The notes under the pieces: generated by a model
The model's database searches: none
What the model saw: only the letters and a program-made list of their open reading frames with translations
What the model was told of the DNA's origin: nothing
Assembly: GCA_022559845.1 (NCBI GenBank)
Contig: CM040125.1
Coordinates: forward strand, 290,580,200-290,644,199
Reading direction: 5' to 3'
DNA: 64,000 nucleotides
DNA from: Amorphophallus konjac
Lineage: Eukaryota > Streptophyta > Magnoliopsida > Alismatales > Araceae
Made by a program: the position numbers and the translations under genes
Shown here: positions 58,190-64,000 of the stretch, one piece after another
How the letters are laid out: each line of letters begins with the position of its first letter
Position numbering within the stretch: the stretch's first letter is position 1

Positions 58190-58519
58190 CGGTCCTCCTC
58201 TGACCGCTCTAAGTACACAGGCGGTTAATATCCAACCGTAGTTGATGGGAGGAAAGCAAGGGAAATACCAGACAGACGGCCGATAGTCAACCGCTCACGC
58301 ACTTGAACCGCCGCCTCACAGCCGTGTATCTGCCACCCAAAAAGTACAGCGTACCTATGCCTGAGCGCGGGACGGCTGTGTGAAAGCCGCTCAAACGGAT
58401 GGACGGCGTCCAGGGAGCCGTCTGCAACAGGAAAGGCCGGGGTAGATAAAAGTGATGGCAGAGTATATGAGCGGTGTAGTATCAACCGTGCGTATTGGTA
58501 GACGGCCCTGGACGAACCG
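58190..58519. repeat. CGG-N11-CCG palindrome array in the Tat-B leader
   Basis: Exact sites start at 58190, 58222, 58277, 58373, 58404, 58472 and 58503. All have A, G or T before CGG (mostly purine) and C or T after CCG. Confidence 0.9.
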
Positions 58520-58627
58520 CGTGTGCGCCAGAGGACAGGAACCGCATCCAACCTGTAAATCACTCCAAGAAGGAAACCTTGACAACGACTAAGAAGGGTC
58601 AGCAACTCAAAAGCACGATGGGCATTA

Positions 58628-58648
58628 GGCGTCCCACCGTGATCGCCA
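58628..58648 (-). other. Primer-binding site of Tat-B
   Basis: On the minus strand, 9 nt after the LTR end, TGGCGATCACGGTGGGACG(CC) starts with TGGCG, complementary to a tRNA 3' end ..CGCCA. I cannot name the tRNA from memory. Fourteen of these bases (ACCGTGATCGCCAC on +) also occur inside the LTR at 58764-58777. Confidence 0.65.
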
Positions 58649-58657
58649 CAAAAGGGG

Positions 58658-60385
58658 TGTAGATATATACTTCTCTCCTCTCTCCCTTTCACTACGGGTC
58701 AAAGTGCGTCAAGTGCATGAGACAAGTGAGAGAAAGAAGAGAAGATAGGGAATGAAGCAAAGTACCGTGATCGCCACCAAGATGCCGTACGCGATAGGCA
58801 CGCCGTACCTTGGAAAATGGGGAGAGACTCGCCTTAGTGCAGCGCTGAGGAATGCACGGCTCCCTTAGGACCGCCTTATGTTGAGCGGTCTTACGATAGA
58901 CCGCCCCAGGACGCTGCGAGGGACGGGGGAGGAACTGCTGCAGTGAGATGGACGGCGCTAGAGGGACCGCGTTCCAGGGAAGAACGGTCGTTGATGCACC
59001 GCGCGTACCGTTGAACGGCCGGAGGATAGCCACTCAGTACCTTCACTCAACAAGTTGAGAAGGGCTCGACCTCCACCCTCTCCGGCCGGCCAGAGGGGAT
59101 GTGCCTCGTGCTGATTAAGTGCTGACCTGCGAAACAATGTAGAGACACAGAAGAGACACCTAGATTAGACCTAAATAATGTAGTATGCATTCAAACGAGA
59201 AGAATTAAGCATAAACAAATGAAAAGGGGAATACCTGGGGGGTTTTAAACCCCTAGGGTGACAAAAAACGGGATGGTTGTGTGCATGATAATGAGAAGGA
59301 GGGGATACGCGGGTGAGAAACAATGCATGCAATGAAGGAAAATGACAAAGCTATGGAACGAAAGACTACGAAGACTGGGCTACTCCCTTGACCGGAGGCT
59401 CGTGCGGACGTGGAGAGCCTCCCTCCTTGGTGCTAGGTCGCTCAAAAATACGGCAGGGCTTCGCCGTCGACCAAAATCTCTCCCCCCTTTTTGACGTCCG
59501 GCCACTAGGGTCTATTTATAGAGCCTAGAAAGCCAGCCTCGAAGTTAGGGTTTTAGATATTCTCGGGTCGAACTCACAAAAGATAATTCGTAGATAATAT
59601 CATAATCTTCCATCCACACGAAACGGCATCGAAAATGGTTGATTATCCGCAGAGAAATCGTCAAAATAAGTTGAGGATAAAACCATGAGATAAATGGGAT
59701 AAAATTGGTTGAAAATCAACAGCCGACGGCTTGAACGGTCTTACGATAGACCGCATAAGGTGTGGGCGGTCTAATTCGGACCGTCCATCCTATCGGTGGA
59801 AATTCGAATAATCAGAATATTATCCCAACTATCTCTCGAACTGGCCGAAACGTCCGCCGTGGGACCCTGAACATATGAACGGTTGTATGGAGACCGTTTT
59901 AGTTTAGGGCGGCACAAACACGACCGTTTAACCCTGTCGGTGATAATTCGAATCATTTGGATAATTCTCTGAGAAGCTGGGCGCGCGTAGGACTCTGAGA
60001 TATAGGCGGTTGGAATAGGCCCGTCCATGAGATTGAACGGTCCTAATCACACCGCACAAAAGCCTGTCGGTGAATATTCAGAAAATCCTCAGAAATTAGC
60101 CAAAATATATGAACGGCCCATCTTTAACCGCCCACCTTCTGAACGGCTGATGTGAAGCCGTTCATGCCTTTAGGCACTTGATTCTCGTAAAATACGTTCA
60201 ATTGACCAAAGCCAAGGCCCATTAAGCCCCGAATCACCACGAATTACACCAAGGAGGGAGACGACCCATAAAACGAGCCCGAGTCATGCCACAAAATGGC
60301 CCAGTGAATGATGAACAACTCGAGGCATCAACTAATGGGAGTAAGAGAAACGGCTCGAATTATCGGTATAAAACGGGTGTCAACA
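58658..60385 (-). mobile_element. Tat-B 5' LTR (right copy, 1728 bp)
   Basis: Same length as 32380-34107 and aligning without gaps (constant offset 26278). It ends GTGTCAACA followed by the ATGCT duplication. In element sense it is the promoter-bearing LTR. The palindrome array is the same (sites start at 58857, 58953, 58985, 59767, 59880, 59910, 60007, 60038, 60114 and 60144, plus N12 forms near 58886 and 59736). Confidence 0.93.
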
Positions 60386-60390
60386 ATGCT
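60386..60390 (+). repeat. Target-site duplication of Tat-B, right copy
   Basis: ATGCT directly follows the GTCAACA end of Tat-B; Copia-A LTR sequence (CACATAACTAACTC) resumes at once. Confidence 0.95.
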
Positions 60391-62069
60391 CACATAACTA
60401 ACTCTATACACTCGATTGTTAGATCTTCAACTATATACATTGGTTGAGTCTATATACTGAGATCTCATGAAGAGTTGCAAGTCTATACACTCATTGTTAG
60501 AGACCTAGACTTCTAAGTCTATACACTCCCTCACTATGTACACACTTGCTATATTGATCTCTGAAGTCTATACAATGCTTCACGTTAACACTAAGTCTAT
60601 ACACTTCATTATTGTTGCTGAAGGGAACAGGGTCGACGCCTGAAGCTTAAAGTATCCACGCATCAGTAGACGAAGCTTTCATGATGTCTTCTATTGCGTT
60701 AATGCCACAAGCAAGCAGCGTCGACGTAGCAGTTAAAAAAAATAGAGACTCTTACAAGCGACGAAGCTTTCACGATATCTTCCACTGCGTCAACGCCATC
60801 AATAAGCAGCGTCGACGCAGCGGCTTAAGAGACGCCAGTATACAAATGTACATGTTCAATGCGTCAACGCAACATGCTGATAACGTCGACGTGGCACGCC
60901 CATTTGTTGAAGACTTGATCACTGGACTGCCGATACCGTTGCGTCAACGCAGCAGGCTGATGGAGTCGACGCAGCGGTTAAAAAGGTTGAAGATATCTGA
61001 TGGCTGCGTCAACTCTTTGGAGCAAGTGAGTTGACGCCATCTAACTCCAGTTGCTGAGCATACTGGTGCTGGGCACGTGATCCGAGGATAAGGAGAGTGC
61101 CCAGATGAGGACACGTGTTCTGACAGCCTGCTGGATGCTGCCACGTGGTCCGAATTCTTAAGGCGGGACCGAATTCTTAAGGCAGGAACCTGGCAGCCAC
61201 ACGCCATTATCTGCTATAAATATAGAGCTTCATCCTTCAGTAGAAGCTTGATCGTGAAAAGAAAAAGCAGAAGCCATTGGTGAGAGTCTGCACGATCTAG
61301 AAAAGAAAAAGAGCAGAGAGTTCCATATCTGAGAGGAGATTGTTCGAGAGAGAGAGAGTGTGTGTGGATTGATGAATTGTTTCATTTGAAGCTACATTTG
61401 TATTGGGTTTCAGAATCGATTTCTTCTTCATTGTTTTTGTTTCTACTTTGCTTTCCTTTATTTTCGTTCTTCCATTCTGATTTGAATTGGTTTCCCTCCG
61501 GTGTGTGGAGGAAGGGAGTACTACTCCAATTTCCCTCTGAATTGCAGAGGAAGAGAGATCGGTGATCTATGGTGGTGTTAGTGACAGGTTGTCATTAACT
61601 GTTCTCCTCCGGTGTGTGAAGGAAGAGAGAGGATTCTCCTGTTGTGTTCTAGCTGGGAGCTAGAATAGGTTTCAAGTTCTGTGGGTAGCAGAACTTGGTT
61701 GAGGGATTTGTTTCCCTTGGTGTTCAAGCTGTGTGGCAACATGTTGTTCGCAGACTGAGTCTGCATTGATCTAGCATCGTCTAGTGGAATCCTCACTCTA
61801 GTTGGAGTGAGGGGTGGATGTAGATTGCGGACTGCAATCGAACCACCTAAAAACCGAGTGCCTCCTCTGTGGTTTGCTATTGATTTCAGTGCTCTTCATC
61901 TGCTTGTCCCTTTGCCTTCAAGTGATCAGTTCTTCACTCTCATCTATATTTCTCTGTGTACGGGTTAAGGAGGTGCGTTAGCAGTAGAATCTATTTTCCG
62001 CCTGAGTTTCTATAAATTGGGAGTGATCTATTCATCCCCCCCTTCTATATCACTCTTGTTGCGCTAACA
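60391..62069 (+). mobile_element. Copia-A 3' LTR, right part
   Basis: Resumes the LTR at the point where 32379 left off and ends GCGCTAACA at 62069, followed by CATTG. It contains the remaining AAGTCTATACA motifs, the palindrome cluster (about 60630-61040), the TATA box at 61215-61222 and a 19-bp duplication near 61150-61185 that is absent from the 5' LTR. Confidence 0.93.
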
Positions 62070-62074
62070 CATTG
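62070..62074 (+). repeat. Target-site duplication of Copia-A, right copy
   Basis: CATTG, matching 22444-22448. Copia-B LTR sequence continues from here. Confidence 0.9.
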
Positions 62075-63049
62075 TGCAGACTTTGGAGAGCAGTGTCCAA
62101 TGTATAGGCTTTATGGAGCGAAGCCATTGTGTAGACTTCACGCTGTACAAACTTTGCCAATATGAGACACTGTACAGACTTTGAAGGAGGACCAATGTAT
62201 GGACTTCAGGAGCTCAGCGAAGGCTGTACAGACTTCAACGAAGAGATGCACAAAGTACAGACATCATTCAAGGGCCAGTATGAAGACTTCACGATGTATA
62301 GACTTTCCAAGTGAAAGGTTGTATAGGCTTGAGCACAGAAGCTCTGTACAGACTTGATCAAACAAGGTCCAGTGTATAGACTTGGTGGACTGACTCCAAT
62401 GTACAGACTTGCACAAGCGAGCTACAGTGACAACGTTTAGACTTCACGCTGTACAGACTTTCCAAAGATGCAGACTCTGTATAGACTTCAACTCAACCAT
62501 GCATAATGTAGTCTGATGTGTAGACTTTTGAAGGCGAATGCAGTGTATAGACTTTGCCAAGCAATGTACACACTTGTAGAGTTGACGCTACATGAAACAC
62601 TGAGTTGACGCTGTATGAAACATGGACAATGTATAGACTTTACCCACTGTATGGACTTCATGCAATGCAAACGAATGTGTAGACTTCACTATGTAAATGG
62701 CTGTACAGACTTAGTCAAATGCATGAGATGCTTACTGAGACGCTGGACTCTGTGACAGACCAGTGAGTTGACGCAATGATCCCATGCGTCAATGCATCAT
62801 GCAATACGCATGCAAACTCATGAATACAATGCTATATATCAGACACAGTCTTATGCAATCATATCAGCAGCCATATTCAAAACACAGTATCATAATGCAC
62901 TGACTGTTTTGCAATCATCAAAACATAATAACATTGCTATCATCAAAATACAACATCAAATGCACTCACTGTCTTGCTATCATCAAAACCAAATAGCATT
63001 GCTATCATAAAAGCAACATAGCACATGCTTGTGCCTAAGAGGCACAACA
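62075..63049 (-). mobile_element. Copia-B 3' LTR, right part
   Basis: About 20 TGTATAGACTT-type motifs (62090-62720), then AT-rich DNA ending GGCACAACA at 63049. In minus sense the LTR starts TGTTGTGCC, preceded by a AAAAAGGGGGAGAA polypurine tract. This sets Copia-B in minus orientation, with its interior to the right. Confidence 0.85.
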
Positions 63050-64000
63050 TTCTCCCCCTTTTTGATGATGGCAACACAATGTGACAGTGAGTCAAACACA
63101 AGATTTTCTCCCCCTTTGACATGATCAAAAAGAGAAAAACAGTAAAAACAAGAGTGCAAAGTGCATTATGCATGCAAATTCCTCTAGAACATTCTCCCCC
63201 TGAATGTAAGACTCTCCCTGAACTGGTTCTCCCCCTAAATAATTGCTCCCCCTTTGAGAAGGAATAGGACAGATAATTCAAAGGTAGAGAAGGTAGGAGG
63301 GTCACTTGACAACAGCTGAATCATAGGTTCAGAAGGGAAGCATGATTATAAACAATTGTTAAAGTATAAGAATCAGCAACATACAATTTTCAAAAATTCA
63401 GGTTTAACAGTGATAAATCTAGAGTAAAACACCTGACCCCTGAAAAAAGAGTTTATAGACTCCATTTATAGCAATGAATCTAGGGCACATGGTATTAATA
63501 GATAAGTCAGAAATAATACCCTTTTGTGATTAAACAAGGAAATTCAAGAGAGGCAACTTGAACATGTATTGATAAAAACAATTTTCACTCATTGACTTTT
63601 GATTTTTCGAAAGGTTACAGCAGGTTGATTTTCACTTTTGAATTTTTCAGAACCTGAACTAAGTAAATAGATCAGTGGTATTTATGCTGTTGACATTAGG
63701 TGTACACCTTGATCAGAGGCAGGTACCCCCAGTTATTAGGCATAAACTACTAGACCTATTTCAGATCAAAACCCACAAAGAATAGTCTTCACTTTTGACA
63801 TTAAGGGTACACCTTGATTAGAGGCCAGTACCCCCAGTTACTTGGTGAGAACTCCCCCTATAGATTTGACCCTTTGAACAGAGATATTCTGAAGCACTTC
63901 ATGACTATGAGTTCTCCTGCTTCATTGGAGGAGATCATAATTTCTCAGTGCAATTCAGCCATTGCTCTGTCACTATGTTCAGTTCATAGCATTTATGATC
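63050..64000 (-). mobile_element. Copia-B internal 3' region (truncated by window end)
   Basis: Non-coding sequence with several CTCCCCC tracts (63052, 63109, 63193, 63230 and 63247), which are GGGGGAG polypurine tracts in element sense, as in Copia-A. Two copies of the conserved ~48-bp block lie at 63690-63737 and 63795-63844. The coding region would lie beyond 64000. Confidence 0.8.

Larger units (their letters stand above)
57453..58657 (-). other. Tat-B leader between 5' LTR and gag
   Basis: About 1.2 kb with no convincing ORF, lying between the right LTR and gag. It contains the primer-binding site at its LTR edge and a cluster of CGG-N11-CCG palindromes in the LTR-proximal half (58190-58519). 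Confidence 0.75.
32380..60385 (-). mobile_element. Tat-B: giant Tat-like Ty3/gypsy element with antisense PMD genes
   Basis: 28,006 bp between ATGCT duplications, of which 7.4 kb is a later gag-only insertion, so Tat-B itself is about 20.6 kb. It is bounded by two 1728-bp LTRs. In minus orientation the order is 5' LTR (58658-60385), leader, gag, protease, RT-RNase H, integrase, then a long 3' region with two genes on the opposite strand, then 3' LTR (32380-34107). That is the Tat-lineage plan, as in Tat-A. By eye the LTRs differ at about 36 of 1728 positions (about 2%), mostly transitions, so the insertion is young. RT and integrase ORFs are largely open. Confidence 0.93.
22449..62069 (+). 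mobile_element. Copia-A: Sirevirus-like Ty1/copia LTR retrotransposon, interrupted by Tat-B
   Basis: This is a complete element with TG..CA LTRs, 5-bp TSD, tRNA-iMet primer site, coiled-coil-rich gag, integrase before reverse transcriptase (copia order), and many GGGGGAG tracts before the 3' LTR. Long LTRs, a long gag and multiple polypurine tracts point to the Sirevirus (SIRE/Maximus) group. About 11.6 kb belongs to the element itself; 28 kb (32380-60385) is the later Tat-B insertion in its 3' LTR. Coding regions have stops and frameshifts. I see no env-like ORF. Confidence 0.9.

Overview
This window comes from a repeat-rich plant nuclear genome, most likely an angiosperm. The evidence is several plant lineages of LTR retrotransposon, plant mobile domain (PMD) genes, GT-AG introns and a tRNA-iMet primer site. 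I see no convincing single-copy host gene, no tRNA or rRNA gene and no CRISPR array. Essentially all 64 kb is a stack of nested LTR retrotransposons whose borders can mostly be set by LTR ends (TG..CA), target-site duplications (TSDs), primer-binding sites and polypurine tracts.

Layout. (1) 1-~19917, + strand: the 3' part of a giant Ty3/gypsy Tat-like element (Tat-A). It holds gag-protease-RT-RNase H-integrase in one frame broken only by TAG codons, then ~3 kb of tandem repeats, a large decayed multi-exon antisense gene of the PMD family (10421-15592, minus), and the 3' LTR. (2) ~19918-20488: a piece of a Sirevirus-type copia LTR in minus orientation. (3) 20489-22448 plus 62075-64000: the 3' LTR and adjoining internal region of a minus-strand Sirevirus-like copia element (Copia-B). 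(4) Inside that LTR, 22449-62069: a plus-strand Sirevirus-like element (Copia-A) with TSD CATTG, complete 5' LTR, gag-pol with several breaks, and a 3' LTR. (5) Inside Copia-A's 3' LTR, 32380-60385: a second giant Tat-like element (Tat-B, minus strand, TSD ATGCT) with two 1728-bp LTRs. Its gag-pol lies at 57452-49528, and it carries two intron-containing genes antisense to gag-pol: a PMD gene (35201-38439) and a DUF7745/PMD-like gene (46725-48165). (6) Inside Tat-B, 38537-45967: a non-autonomous gag-only LTR element (minus strand, TSD GTATG).

How the parts work together. Each family carries its own dispersed short-motif array in LTR or non-coding DNA. Tat-B has at least 42 copies of the palindrome CGG-N11-CCG (nearly always RCGG-N11-CCGY). 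The copia elements have AAGTCTATACA and GCGTYRACGC. Tat-A has GCCGRGAA. The gag-only element has TGACTCA. In Tat-B the palindromes occupy the LTRs, the leader, intron 1 of the PMD gene and the DNA upstream of the DUF7745-like gene, that is, the control regions of both transcription directions. The most interesting hypothesis here is an element-encoded or element-recruiting regulatory (perhaps anti-silencing) module made of antisense PMD-family genes plus a fixed-spacing palindromic site array. It is inferred from layout only. All counts and identities were made by eye.
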